A stretch of 54,258 nt of DNA from CAYUMU01 sp964445985 (lineage in GTDB: Bacteria; Planctomycetota; Planctomycetia; Pirellulales; S012-138), in contig CAYUMU010000044.1 in NCBI GenBank assembly GCA_964445985.1, forward strand, positions 1 to 54,258. Direction: 5' to 3'. The position numbers and the translations under genes were made by a program. Below the pieces are notes generated by a model, which saw only the letters and a list, made by a program, of their open reading frames with translations, was not told where the DNA came from and made no database searches. Below are positions 24,106 through 32,989 of this stretch, piece after piece (position 1 is the first letter of the stretch; each line of letters starts with the position of its first letter).

Positions 24106-24686
24106 GATTGCTTCCGTGGGCGTTCGTCTGAATGACCCTTGGGCAAGGCCGAGTCGTCGGCCTCATCGTGACAGCCTTGCAGCAGGTGACGCAACTTCTT
24201 TTGCGCCGCCTGCATTCGAGACAGCACCGTGCCGAGCGGCAACTCCAATTCGGCGGCAATCTCGCAAAATCGCTTCTGATCGTAAATCCGCATCCGCACA
24301 ACTTGCTGTTGTTCGGCCGGCAAACGCTCTAAAGCCTGACGCACGGCTTGCACCGTTTCCCAACGATGCAGGGGAGCATCGGGAGGGCTTTCCAGCTTCA
24401 CGGGTTCTTCGGCCAATTTCCGGCTGGCCCGCTCTCCCACCGCCTGCTTGCGGCGAAAGAGCATGGCCTCGTTGTACGCTACGCGAAACAGCCAGGCTTT
24501 CAGCGACTGCCGCTGCACGCAATGGCCCTGCTGCATGGCCTTGGAAAAGGTGTTTTGCAGCACATCCACGGCGAGGTCAGGGTCGCGGAGAACTCCGGTG
24601 ATGAAATACCGCAACTCCTCCGCGTGCTCCACATACAGAGCCGCGACCACGGCGGGGTCGAGTTTTACGCCTTCCGCCGATGCCAA
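24102..24686 (-). CDS. ECF RNA polymerase sigma factor
   Basis: Protein of 194 aa with the two ECF domains. Region 2 is at about 15-90 (LRDPDLAVDVLQNTFSKAMQQ...LKAWLFRVAYNEAMLFRRK). Region 4 is at about 110-165 (ALERLPAEQQQVVRMRIYDQKRFCEIAAELELPLGTVLSRMQAAQKKLRHLL), with the helix-turn-helix for the -35 element. The start appears to be TTG at 24686, six bases after GGGAG; no in-frame ATG is available nearby. It is the first gene of a minus-strand series of five (sigma, membrane anti-sigma-like, coiled coil, DUF1549/1553, DUF1501), so it probably controls this envelope block and is held by the downstream membrane protein. Confidence 0.92.
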   Translation of the reverse strand: MASAEGVKLDPAVVAALYVEHAEELRYFITGVLRDPDLAVDVLQNTFSKAMQQGHCVQRQSLKAWLFRVAYNEAMLFRRKQAVGERASRKLAEEPVKLESPPDAPLHRWETVQAVRQALERLPAEQQQVVRMRIYDQKRFCEIAAELELPLGTVLSRMQAAQKKLRHLLQGCHDEADDSALPKGHSDERPRKQS

Positions 24687-24943
24687 ACCACGCTCCCATC
24701 CGCGGCAGCCCGCGTGTTGCTGGCTGTTTCCCGATGCTTAAAAGATGCGCACACTCGCTCGATTATTTACTAAAACTGGTGGAGGGTTCCACGAGGGAGC
24801 GGAGAATTCCTAGGGAGAGAGACGCAAGTTGATTCGAGTAAATGAGTTGCGGCGATTCAATGGGCCGACCCCCTTTCACAAATCGATCCGCCGCCCGCTG
24901 TCGTTGCCAGGAGGATCGCGAATGGCGAGGGCGGTTGGGGTGG
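24687..24943. other. upstream region of the ECF sigma operon
   Basis: Non-coding DNA that should hold the operon promoter; I cannot identify it with confidence. Confidence 0.4.
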
Positions 24944-25076
24944 CCTGATAAAAAACGGTTGCTGGCGTGTTCGGGTTCTGTTGCGCGGCGGCGGGTACTT
25001 GCGCCGCTTGGCATTGGATCGGGTTCGAGCGGATCGATCCCGAATGGTCCGCGACCTCAACCGCATATTGAAAATT
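24944..25076. repeat. dispersed ~135-bp repeat, family B, copy 2
   Basis: Same orientation and nearly the same sequence as 2521-2656, from TGATAAAAA-CGGTTGCTGGC through CATTGGATCGGGTTCGAGCG to the end GAAAATTG. It is about 260 bases upstream of the ECF sigma gene. Function unknown. Confidence 0.8.
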
Positions 25077-25163
25077 GACTCACCCTACCGTTTTCCAGGT
25101 GCGGTGCAGTTTCCCTGGCTTTTCGCGGCTGGCCCCCGGTGTTTTGAGTGCCTGATTCTTTGC

Positions 25164-25390
25164 AACCCGACGCGTTAGTTCGGGGGGGACTCCCTCGCTA
25201 ACCAACATTATGCAAGTGCTAGTATATCGTCCGATTCATAAGGACTTAAGTGTGCTAGCAATGCTCGACATTGGCCGTGCTAGCATCCTTAACTTCTTAC
25301 ACCATGGTGAGCCGTGCTAGCACTTGCATAACATTCTAACGCGTCGGGTTATGAATAGCAGCGAGGCTCGCGGCATTCCTCGCCGGTTGC
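25164..25390. repeat. composite of family A palindromic repeats
   Basis: 25164-25250 is the reverse complement of the unit at 1-92 (shared CGGACGATAT and CTAGCACTTGCATAAT). 25313-25390 is another partial copy in direct orientation (GCTAGCACTTGCATAA, then CTAACGCGTCGGGTTATGAA) that lacks the central palindrome half. Between them lie further GTGCTAGCA motifs (25252-25312). The cluster suggests repeated insertion or recombination at this site. Confidence 0.75.
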
Positions 25391-25595
25391 TAACGACGTA
25401 ATAAATCATGCCGTTGAACGAGCCGCCGTCGAAAACCCACAGATCGGTCATGGCGGCGGGCAGGGCAGTTCGATCACAACGCGACAGATGGGACAGGGCG
25501 CCGGCGCCGGTGTGGGTGAAGTCTTGATGGTTCAAGCTCGGCGGCCCACAGCCCACGAGCAGGGCAGTCAGAAACGCAGGTAACAAACGTCGCAT
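25317..25595 (-). CDS. small putative lipoprotein, 3' end formed by a repeat
   Basis: Protein of 92 aa. The N-terminus MRRLLPAFLTALLVGCGPPSLN is a lipoprotein signal with a lipobox-like LVGC (Cys16). GGGGGAAT lies about 6 bases upstream of the ATG, an excellent Shine-Dalgarno sequence. The middle (DLWVFDGGSFNGMIYYVV) is not recognised. The last dozen residues (FITRRVRMLCKC) are translated from the family A repeat, so the original C-terminus may have been replaced when the repeat inserted. It could be a truncated pseudogene. Confidence 0.55.
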   Translation of the reverse strand: MRRLLPAFLTALLVGCGPPSLNHQDFTHTGAGALSHLSRCDRTALPAAMTDLWVFDGGSFNGMIYYVVSNRRGMPRASLLFITRRVRMLCKC

Positions 25596-25678
25596 GTAAT
25601 TCCCCCGGCTGGCGAAAAATGCCCAAGGCACACTCCGCCTGATCTTAACCACTAGCCACCAGCCACCCAGTCTTGCCC

Positions 25679-28165
25679 CTACACCGCCGCCTCCCCTTCC
25701 ACCACATCTGGCGCCGTCATTTCCTCAATCAGCTTATCCGTGCTTTCCGGATCGACATCGCGGCAACTGGCCGTGAGCGTGTCGGCCAACTGGCGCAGGT
25801 CCGTTCGCCAGGCTTCCGCGTCGCCTTGGGCCGGCGTGACCGAAGCGAACTCGCTGGTCAGCAAGATCAGCCGCAACAAGTGGCGGAACAAAATGCCTTC
25901 CTGCTTCACCAGGTCGCGGGCTTTCACAAACTTGTTGAAGTCGCCGCCAGCCCTGAGGAGTTCGCCGGCCGCCCAAATCGATTGCGTATTCAAGCCGGGC
26001 ACGCGGGGAAAGTTGGCATCGAACAATAGCCGCAGCTTGTCGCCCAGCGGCGGATTGCGGGGTTGTTCGTCTTCCTCTTTTTCTTCACGCTTGCCAGGGC
26101 CGTGGCGGCGGTCGGGCTCGGGCTCGTCGCCCGGTTCGGCGGCGGGCAGCATCAGCCCCCGCGTGAGCAATTCGTGGTCCAAAAACTGCGTGGCCAGGGG
26201 GCCTGGCGGTAGCTCTTCGGGCGGAGGCACGGGAACCTTGCGGGCAATCGGCCGCGGCAATTCCAGCACGCTCTCCAAAGCCTGGATCCGCTCGTTCTGA
26301 TCGGCCATGACCAACAGGTCCACCAGGAACGCCCCGTACAGCGGGTTCACGCTCTTGAATGCCAGCAGCATTTCGAGCCGGGGCGTGGGCTGGGCGAGGG
26401 TAGGTTCGTAGCGAGGTTTAGCGTCGCCGCTGGCTTGGTCGGGGGAAGTTGCGCCTGCGCCCGCTGAACTGCCTGGTCCGCCGGTCCCTTTTTTGGCCGC
26501 CGGGGGTTTGGCGGCCTCGGCAAAGAACGATCCGAAGATGTTTTTGGCGGCCGGCGGTGGCGTGGGTTCATCGTCTTCGTCGGACGAAGCATTGCCGGCC
26601 TCGGCGGCAACTCCGGCCAGCGCGGGGTCTTGGGAAGTTGGCTCCGGCGGAGGCGGTTCCAGCACCACGAACCCGCCGTCGTGCATCAGCCGGAGCATGC
26701 GAATCAGCGTGGCTTCGCCTTCCTCGACCTTGGCCGGGTCCATCAGCCGTTTGTGAATCACCTGCCGAATGCGGGCCACTTCCGGCGAAAGTTGCAGCAT
26801 GTACGCCAACAGCCGCCAGGGGAGTTGGCCGCGGCTGGCCAGGTTGCCCGGCGGCGCGCCTTTGAGCTTTTCAAATTGGGCCGCGTTCCAGTACTGCTGG
26901 TTGTCGCGGCGGGTGGGCTTTTTTTTCTTCAGGGCCTTCTTCGCGGCCAAGAGGCCTGGGTTCTTGGTGTCTTCGGGAATGGATTCGTACTTTTCTTTCC
27001 AGCGGGCAATCTTCACGTCGTCTTCGTGCGCCAAGGCGTATACGTGGCCTTCGGTATCGAACTGCGGCCGGCCGGCGCGGCCAAAAATCTGATGGGCCGT
27101 GCTGGGCTCGATCATCGTTTTTCGGCCGAAGGGGCCTTTGAGCAGGGTGGAAAGCACCACGCTGCGGGCCGGCAAGTTGATGCCGGCCGCCAGGGTTTCG
27201 GTACACACGGTCACGGCCAACAGCTTCCGCAGGTACAGGTCTTCGACAATTCGCCGATACTTGGGCAGCATGCCGGCGTGATGCACGCCGACGCCGCGGA
27301 CCAGCAGTTGCTGCAATTTGGATCCCACGCCCTGCGACCAGTCGTGTTGTTTGAGTTCGATCGCCAGTTGGTTCTGCCGGTCTTTATCGACCAGCGGCTT
27401 GCCCTTGAGCTGTTCGGCCACGCTCCAACATTCGTCGCGATTGAAGCAGAAGATCAAGGCGGGCGTGCGGCGTTCGACCTCGCTGCCGGCGGCCATGGCT
27501 TCAATTTGCTCGTTGAGCAGGGCATCTTCCACCCAGTGGTAGGTGAGCGGAATCCGGCGGACGTTGCCTTCCACCAGTTCCACATGCCGGCCGTGCGAGC
27601 GTTTGAGCCAGGCCAGAAAGTCGGAGGAGTTACCGACGGTCGCCGAAAGCAGCAGCAGTCGCACATGCCGGGGCAGCAAAGCCAGCGACAGTTCCCACAC
27701 GATGCCCCGTTCGCGGTCGTTGAAGCTGTGGAATTCGTCCATCACCACGGCGTCGACCAAGTTGAAGTCGAAGCCTTCGGGATGCAGCAGCCGGTTGAGC
27801 AAGATTTCGGCGACGACCACCAGCACCTTCGCCCGGGGGTTGACCTTGCGATTGCCGGTGACCAGGCCGATGTCGTCGGCCGAGAATCCCCAGCGGACGG
27901 CGTTCTGCTGCATTTCCGCGAATTTTTGCTCGGTGAGGGCGATGAGCGGGGTGGTGTAGTAGGCAATGCGGCCGGTGTGCAGGGCCTCGAACAGGGCCGC
28001 CTCGGCGATGACGGTTTTGCCGGTGCCGGTGGGCGCGCAGACGAGCACCCCTTGTTCCGAGGTAAACCAGGCCAGCAAGGCTTCTTCCTGAACCGGGTAG
28101 GGCTCGTAAGGAAGTTGCGCCAAATAGCGCTCGGCCAGTTCGTCGCGAGTGGGGGTGGGCTCCAT
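25679..28165 (-). CDS. Ski2-like DEAD/DEAH-box helicase
   Basis: Protein of 828 aa. Helicase motifs are in order: Walker A APTGTGKT (44-51), TTPLIALTEQ (Ia), DEFH (143-146, motif II), SATVGN (174-179, motif III), GVHHAGMLPKYRRIVEDL, TLAAGINLPA and QIFGRAGRPQFD (motif VI). The HHAG and IFGRAGRP forms are those of the Ski2/Mtr4/Hel308 group of RNA or DNA helicases. A Pro/Ala/acidic low-complexity linker (about 505-590) and an acidic Arg/Lys stretch (about 690-715) separate poorly conserved C-terminal parts. The start was placed at MEPTPTRDEL; 23 open codons upstream look unlike coding sequence. It is transcribed away from the ABC transporter genes. Substrate not deducible. Confidence 0.88.
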   Translation of the reverse strand: MEPTPTRDELAERYLAQLPYEPYPVQEEALLAWFTSEQGVLVCAPTGTGKTVIAEAALFEALHTGRIAYYTTPLIALTEQKFAEMQQNAVRWGFSADDIGLVTGNRKVNPRAKVLVVVAEILLNRLLHPEGFDFNLVDAVVMDEFHSFNDRERGIVWELSLALLPRHVRLLLLSATVGNSSDFLAWLKRSHGRHVELVEGNVRRIPLTYHWVEDALLNEQIEAMAAGSEVERRTPALIFCFNRDECWSVAEQLKGKPLVDKDRQNQLAIELKQHDWSQGVGSKLQQLLVRGVGVHHAGMLPKYRRIVEDLYLRKLLAVTVCTETLAAGINLPARSVVLSTLLKGPFGRKTMIEPSTAHQIFGRAGRPQFDTEGHVYALAHEDDVKIARWKEKYESIPEDTKNPGLLAAKKALKKKKPTRRDNQQYWNAAQFEKLKGAPPGNLASRGQLPWRLLAYMLQLSPEVARIRQVIHKRLMDPAKVEEGEATLIRMLRLMHDGGFVVLEPPPPEPTSQDPALAGVAAEAGNASSDEDDEPTPPPAAKNIFGSFFAEAAKPPAAKKGTGGPGSSAGAGATSPDQASGDAKPRYEPTLAQPTPRLEMLLAFKSVNPLYGAFLVDLLVMADQNERIQALESVLELPRPIARKVPVPPPEELPPGPLATQFLDHELLTRGLMLPAAEPGDEPEPDRRHGPGKREEKEEDEQPRNPPLGDKLRLLFDANFPRVPGLNTQSIWAAGELLRAGGDFNKFVKARDLVKQEGILFRHLLRLILLTSEFASVTPAQGDAEAWRTDLRQLADTLTASCRDVDPESTDKLIEEMTAPDVVEGEAAV

Positions 28166-28558
28166 CTTCCGTGCGGGGCAAAAAAAGGAGGGATGAAATT
28201 CTGGGGGGCGGGCAACGCAAGGGCCGGCAGCCAAGGGCCGTCATCTTAACCCATCGGTGGCTGGTGGGCGCGGGGATTCAGTCCTGCTTCTGTCCTGCTT
28301 CCCCAAGCAGCGGATCAAAACCGCATAGGGGTGGGCTTGTGCCGCGCCTAAACTTTGTGGCATGATCCCCCTCAATGCCAGGATCGAAAGGGGGGGCCGA
28401 CGGCTCGCAAACATTTTTGCCCGCAAATGTCCGATCCCACAGGGCGTTGGTTACGTACAGGGGGCAACCCTGGCCAGATGCCCCGCATCGGCGCGCCGCC
28501 CCCCCACGGCCAACCTGGCTGCTCCCCCCTGCGCAAACTCGCCGCGGTGACTTGCTCC
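28166..28558. other. intergenic region between divergent helicase and ABC genes
   Basis: Contains frames open into the ABC gene but no recognisable protein. Promoters for both directions must lie here; none is clear. Confidence 0.45.
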
Positions 28559-29218
28559 ATGCTGGAACTCAAAAAAGTTGTTAAGACTTACGTCGAACCC
28601 AACGGCGAGTTGCTGCCGATTCTTAACGTGCGGCAGTTCGATGTGGCCGCCGGCGAACAAGTGGTGCTGATGGGGCAAAGCGGCTCGGGCAAAACCACCC
28701 TGCTGCATATTATCGCCGGCATTACCCAGGCCGATTCGGGCGTGGTGGGTATTGCCGGCAAAGATATCTCGCGGATGCCCGAGGCGATCCGCGACCGCTT
28801 TCGGGCCGACAACATTGGCTACGTGTTCCAAACCTTCAATCTGCTCCCCGGCTTTTCGGCCCTGGAGAACGTGATGTTGGGCATGGCCTTCGCGAACGGC
28901 GCCGTCGATCGCGAGCGGGCGATCAACCTGCTGAAACGCGTGGGCCTGGGGGCGCGGCTCACCCATAAGCCGTCGCAGCTTTCGGTGGGTGAGCAGCAGC
29001 GCGTGAGCGTGGCGCGAGCCCTGGCCAATCGTCCGCGGCTGCTGTTGGCCGACGAGCCCACGGCCAACGTCGATCCGGGCCACCAGCAGCAAATCATCGA
29101 CCTGGTCCGCAAAACGTGCGAAGAAGAAAACGTGGCCCTGCTATTGGTGACGCACACGCCCGAGGTGTCCCGGCAGTTTGAGCGCGTGGTTCGTTTGGAG
29201 GAGATCAATCGGCCATGA
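28559..29218 (+). CDS. ABC transporter ATP-binding protein, MacB/LolD type
   Basis: ATPase of 219 aa with Walker A GQSGSGKT (39-46), Q-loop YVFQTFNLLPGFSALENV, ABC signature LSVGEQQR (141-148), Walker B LLLADEPT (161-168) and the switch His in LLVTHTP. The YVFQ.FNLLP.F.ALENV pattern is that of the LolD/MacB/FtsE-like family, which powers mechanotransmission through FtsX-type permeases rather than classical substrate import. Its stop overlaps the permease start (ATGA), so the two form a translationally coupled pair. The start was set at MLELKKVVKTY; the longer upstream frame lacks family similarity. Confidence 0.93.
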   Translation: MLELKKVVKTYVEPNGELLPILNVRQFDVAAGEQVVLMGQSGSGKTTLLHIIAGITQADSGVVGIAGKDISRMPEAIRDRFRADNIGYVFQTFNLLPGFSALENVMLGMAFANGAVDRERAINLLKRVGLGARLTHKPSQLSVGEQQRVSVARALANRPRLLLADEPTANVDPGHQQQIIDLVRKTCEEENVALLLVTHTPEVSRQFERVVRLEEINRP

Positions 29219-30606
29219 GCCTATTCAAAATCGCCTGGCGCAGCATTCAGCAGCGCGCTCTTTCGAGTTGGCTCACCGGCTTTTCCATGAGCCTTGGCGT
29301 GGCCCTGGTCGTTACCGTGCTGGTCATCATGAACACGGTGGAAGACACCTTTACCCGCAACGCGCAGGGCTTCGACCTGATTGTGGGCTCCAAGGGGAGC
29401 GATCTGACGTTGGTGCTCAATACGATGTACCATCTGAGCTCGCCCGTGGAGAATTTGCCTTACGACTTTTACTTGCAATTCAAACGGGGCACGCCTCCCG
29501 AAGTTGTCGAGGCGGCGGCCTTGCTGGCGGGATGCTCGACACCGATTGCGGTGCCCATGCGGCCCTCGGGCCGGTTCGCGGATGCGGTGGAAGCCGCGAT
29601 TCCTTACTGCCTGGGCGACAGCTACGAAGGCTTTCGCGTGGTGGGCACCGAGGCGGGCCTGTTCGATTTGGACTACGCCCGCGACCGCTACTACCAATTT
29701 GCCGAAGGCCGCAACTTTCGGCCCGAGAATTTCTTTGAAGGCGTCATCGGCTCGCGCGTCGCCAGCGAAACCGGGCTCAAGATTGGCGACAAGTTCGAAT
29801 CCACCCATGGCATCGGACCCGGGGGCCATAAACACCGCGGTGGCTTTACCGTGGTGGGTATTCTCGCGCCCACCGGCACGCCCAACGATCGCGCCCTGTT
29901 CGTCAATATTGAAGGCTTCTACCTGCTCGAAGGGCACGCCTTCGACCCCAACATTCGCGATAGCGGCAATATCTCGGAGCCTGGCCAAACCGGCGGTCTT
30001 TCGGCCTGGATTCCCACCGGCGGCCCCATTGCCCCCTTGCCGCTGGAGAAGCGCGAAGTCACCTCGATCCTGATTCGCACCGATATCAACAACCCCCTGG
30101 CGTCGGAGGCGGTGCGCTTATACATCAACAAGAACCCAATGGCCCAGGCCGTGCAGCCCACCCGCGTGGTCTTCAAGCTGTTTGAAAGCATTGTGGGCAA
30201 TCTCAAAGCCCTGCTGCTGCTGCTCACCGGCCTGATTGTGGTCGTGGCCGGCATTGGCATCATGGTCGCCATTTACAACAGCATGAGCGACCGCCGCCGC
30301 GATATTGCCGTGATGCGGGCGCTGGGCGCGCGGCGCAGCACCGTCATGACGGTCATCTTGCTGGAATCGATCACGCTCTCGCTCGGCGGAGGGCTGGCCG
30401 GCTTCGTGCTCGGCCACACCGTGATTGCCCTGCTCAGCGGCGCGCTGGTGGAATATACCGGCGTGTACCTGGGCTTCTTTAGCTTTGTCAAATGGGAAGC
30501 CCTGCTGCTGCCGGGCCTGGTGGTGCTTTCCACCCTGGCCGGCTATTTGCCAGCCATGTCGGCCTACAAGACCGATGTGAGCCGGTCGTTGGCCGCCCAT
30601 CCATAA
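29215..30606 (+). CDS. ABC transporter permease, FtsX/MacB type
   Basis: Protein of 463 aa: a first transmembrane helix (about 19-40), a large periplasmic core (about 45-320, MacB_PCD-like, with GTEAGLFDLDYARDRYYQFAEGRNF and VVGILAPTGTPNDRALFVNIEGF), then three C-terminal helices of the FtsX domain (LLLLTGLIVVVAGIGIMVAIYNSMSDRRRDIAVMRALGARRSTVM). The DRRRDIAVMRALGA loop is the coupling helix that contacts the ATPase encoded just upstream. Likely role: lipoprotein release or efflux of an envelope molecule; the cargo is unknown. No membrane-fusion partner is adjacent. Confidence 0.92.
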   Translation: MSLFKIAWRSIQQRALSSWLTGFSMSLGVALVVTVLVIMNTVEDTFTRNAQGFDLIVGSKGSDLTLVLNTMYHLSSPVENLPYDFYLQFKRGTPPEVVEAAALLAGCSTPIAVPMRPSGRFADAVEAAIPYCLGDSYEGFRVVGTEAGLFDLDYARDRYYQFAEGRNFRPENFFEGVIGSRVASETGLKIGDKFESTHGIGPGGHKHRGGFTVVGILAPTGTPNDRALFVNIEGFYLLEGHAFDPNIRDSGNISEPGQTGGLSAWIPTGGPIAPLPLEKREVTSILIRTDINNPLASEAVRLYINKNPMAQAVQPTRVVFKLFESIVGNLKALLLLLTGLIVVVAGIGIMVAIYNSMSDRRRDIAVMRALGARRSTVMTVILLESITLSLGGGLAGFVLGHTVIALLSGALVEYTGVYLGFFSFVKWEALLLPGLVVLSTLAGYLPAMSAYKTDVSRSLAAHP

Positions 30607-30821
30607 GCGGCGGCCCGAGCGCAAGCGACACCGCCGGAAAACCAACGAAAAATTCCTATCGACCCCGCCCAGGGGTCGCGCCGGCGGCTGGTTCCGCCCG
30701 GCTACATCCTTCCAGGATGAATGCAGAGATTATGGCCCGCGAACCAGGGTTGACGCGGCGGTATGGATTTCACGATTTCAAGCAGTCTCGATCGTGATTC
30801 ATGAATCGGTGGGTGCGCCGG
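30607..30821. other. intergenic spacer between convergent genes
   Basis: GACCCC/GGGTC at about 30661-30677 can form a small hairpin, but there is no T run. Nothing else is seen. Confidence 0.35.
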
Positions 30822-32912
30822 CTACCAGCGGTCTTGGGCCAGTCGCAGAATGACCGCTAACCGCAATGCCAGGTCCGCGGCCGGCTGGGCCTCCCAGCGG
30901 GCGGAGTGCTGCTTGCGCTCCAGTTCCGCGGCCAGGTTCCGCGCCAACCTCGGCAGTCGATCGTATCCTTGGGCCTCGCCCCGCTCGGCCAACTCGCGCC
31001 ATCTTTCAGGCAGTCCGGCGTCCCCCGTCCGCGCGCCCACCAGCAGCAACTCGCCCACGGCGTCGAACAGTTCGGCCGGCCAGTTTGCCTGGGAATCACT
31101 CGGCCGACTCACATCTGCCGCCATGCCCAAGCTCGCAGCGTCGTTCAGCAACTCGGGAAGGTTTGCCGACAGCGCCTGCGGATCGCGGGCCAAGATCAAT
31201 GACTCAACCCCTTCGCTGGCCCAGGGCTGCAGGCCCAGTCGCCCTGGGGCCGTGTCAAACACCACGCAGGTGGGCGAGACCGTCATGCCGCCCGCTTCCG
31301 ACCGCACCATCCCGGCCACGAACTTCACCTGCCGCGGCGCGCGAGTCAGGGCCTGCAACAGCGACTCGAAACCCACCCGGCCGAGCGATGTGTAGGGATG
31401 CGTGAGCCGCATGGCGTCGCCGCGGGCGTCGATCAGTTTCGCCTCAATGACTTGACGCGCGGGGTCGTAGGCCGGCTCGACCAGATCGGCAATTTGCAGC
31501 ACATGCAGCCCCGCGGTCACGCGGCGGGGACGCAGCGACGAGGGCGGCAGCAGCTTCCACTGTGCTTCCAAGGCCGCGAATTCTTCGACCAGCAGCGGCG
31601 GGCGGAGCGTTTCCCACGCAAACGATTCCGGCTCGATCGCCAGCGACGCCCGCCCCAGCACCAACCGCCGACTGGGCGACCGCTTGCCGGCTTTGATCAG
31701 CAAATTGCCCACCCCAATCTCGGCCAGCGACAACCCCCGGATGGCAGCTTGACTTGCCAGTTGGCCGATGCTGGGCGGAGACGGAGTATGGCCCCCGTGG
31801 GCAAAGCTGCGAGTGATGGCCAACACCGTGCCCGAGGTTGCGTCTTGCAGGTAAGCGGCCAACTCCACGCTGTGCTGCCGGATCGTGGCGCCGCAACCCA
31901 GGCCTAGCAAGCGGGCCGAGCCGATCTCGGCCAGTCGATCCTCGCGCGTGCCACGGATCAATGGCTGGGGAACCGCTGCCGGTTGCGTGCGAATGGCATC
32001 GCTACGAATCAATAACTCGCCCATCAACCGGGCCAGTTCCCGGCTTTCAAATTGGGCATCGTGCTCACGATATTGCCGTGCCAGTTCCAGCAGCTCCGCC
32101 ACAATTTCCGCCGGCCAGATCAAGCCTTCCGCGCGGCAGGCCGCTTCCGCCCGCGCCAGGCGATCCCGGCCAGCGGATGGAAAACGCTCCAGCCCCAGCG
32201 TGGCCAGCGTGGTCAGTTGCTGCTCGATGTCGGCGAGCAGCGCCTCGGGCACGGGGTATTGGGTCTCGCCGGTCGAGATCAGACCGCCGGCCTGCTCGGC
32301 CGGCAGTTGGCGAAAAGCCCAGACCGCCAGCGGCACGCAACCGCAGGGCGCTGCCTCGCCGCAATCGCAAACCACGTACCGCGGATCGCCCGGCACCAGG
32401 AACCGCAAGGTGGTCGATCGCAAATGAAAATGAGCGGTGGGCTTGGCCCCTCGGGCCAGCTCGATCCACTGGCCTTCCCGCCATAGCCGGCGAGCCTTCG
32501 CCAGGGCCTTGGCAGAAAAGTGCTGGCCGAGGGTGTCATCGGAAATCTGGCCAGGATCCCAGGTTGCCACGGTTGGCGAATCCGCCGCAAACTTTGGCAG
32601 CGGTGATGGCTCGGTGGGCTTCGTTGTGCCGCTCGCTACGTGTTGCTGATAGGCCAGCACGGCCCTGACCAGGCAGCGGCACAGTCCCAGGGCCGCGCAA
32701 TCGCAGGCGCCTTCGCTCAGGGTTCGTCCGGCGGGCAGGGTGGATGTTCTTCCATCCGACCAGCGAAACACCAGGTCTCCATCGCCGCCTGCCGCGATTT
32801 CGCCAGTAACCTGCCCCGCTTCCAACTCCCGCGCGGCGCGCTTCACCACGCCCCGATTGGTGAGGGCGATCAAGTCGTCGAGCGTGAGCGCTAATAAGTC
32901 GGGGCGAAGCAC
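30822..32912 (-). CDS. large protein with two SWIM-like CxCx5CxC clusters
   Basis: Protein of 696 aa, probably cytoplasmic (no signal peptide). Two similar cysteine clusters are visible, ACDCAALGLCRCLVRAVLAYQ (Cys70, 72, 78, 80) and VCDCGEAAPCGCVPLAVWAFRQ (Cys182, 184, 190, 192). Spacing and the following helix match the SWIM zinc finger (CxCxnCxH), but the last ligand is Cys instead of His in both. The rest (AGLHVLQIADLVEPAYDPARQVIEAKLIDARGDAMRLTHPYTSLGR...) is not recognised. The start codon is GTG with no strong Shine-Dalgarno. SWIM fingers bind nucleic acid or proteins; a similar role here is an inference. Confidence 0.75.
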   Translation of the reverse strand: MLRPDLLALTLDDLIALTNRGVVKRAARELEAGQVTGEIAAGGDGDLVFRWSDGRTSTLPAGRTLSEGACDCAALGLCRCLVRAVLAYQQHVASGTTKPTEPSPLPKFAADSPTVATWDPGQISDDTLGQHFSAKALAKARRLWREGQWIELARGAKPTAHFHLRSTTLRFLVPGDPRYVVCDCGEAAPCGCVPLAVWAFRQLPAEQAGGLISTGETQYPVPEALLADIEQQLTTLATLGLERFPSAGRDRLARAEAACRAEGLIWPAEIVAELLELARQYREHDAQFESRELARLMGELLIRSDAIRTQPAAVPQPLIRGTREDRLAEIGSARLLGLGCGATIRQHSVELAAYLQDATSGTVLAITRSFAHGGHTPSPPSIGQLASQAAIRGLSLAEIGVGNLLIKAGKRSPSRRLVLGRASLAIEPESFAWETLRPPLLVEEFAALEAQWKLLPPSSLRPRRVTAGLHVLQIADLVEPAYDPARQVIEAKLIDARGDAMRLTHPYTSLGRVGFESLLQALTRAPRQVKFVAGMVRSEAGGMTVSPTCVVFDTAPGRLGLQPWASEGVESLILARDPQALSANLPELLNDAASLGMAADVSRPSDSQANWPAELFDAVGELLLVGARTGDAGLPERWRELAERGEAQGYDRLPRLARNLAAELERKQHSARWEAQPAADLALRLAVILRLAQDRW

Positions 32913-32989
32913 GGGCGATCCGGAGGGGCACGGCGTAAGAAGAATCAGCCCACGGGGAGACGATGGTGGGCAGACCTGCCTCCCCAGTG

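Noticed and set aside
26630..28249. 539-codon plus-strand frame opposite the helicase gene
   Set aside because: Antisense shadow; the minus-strand frame has every helicase motif.
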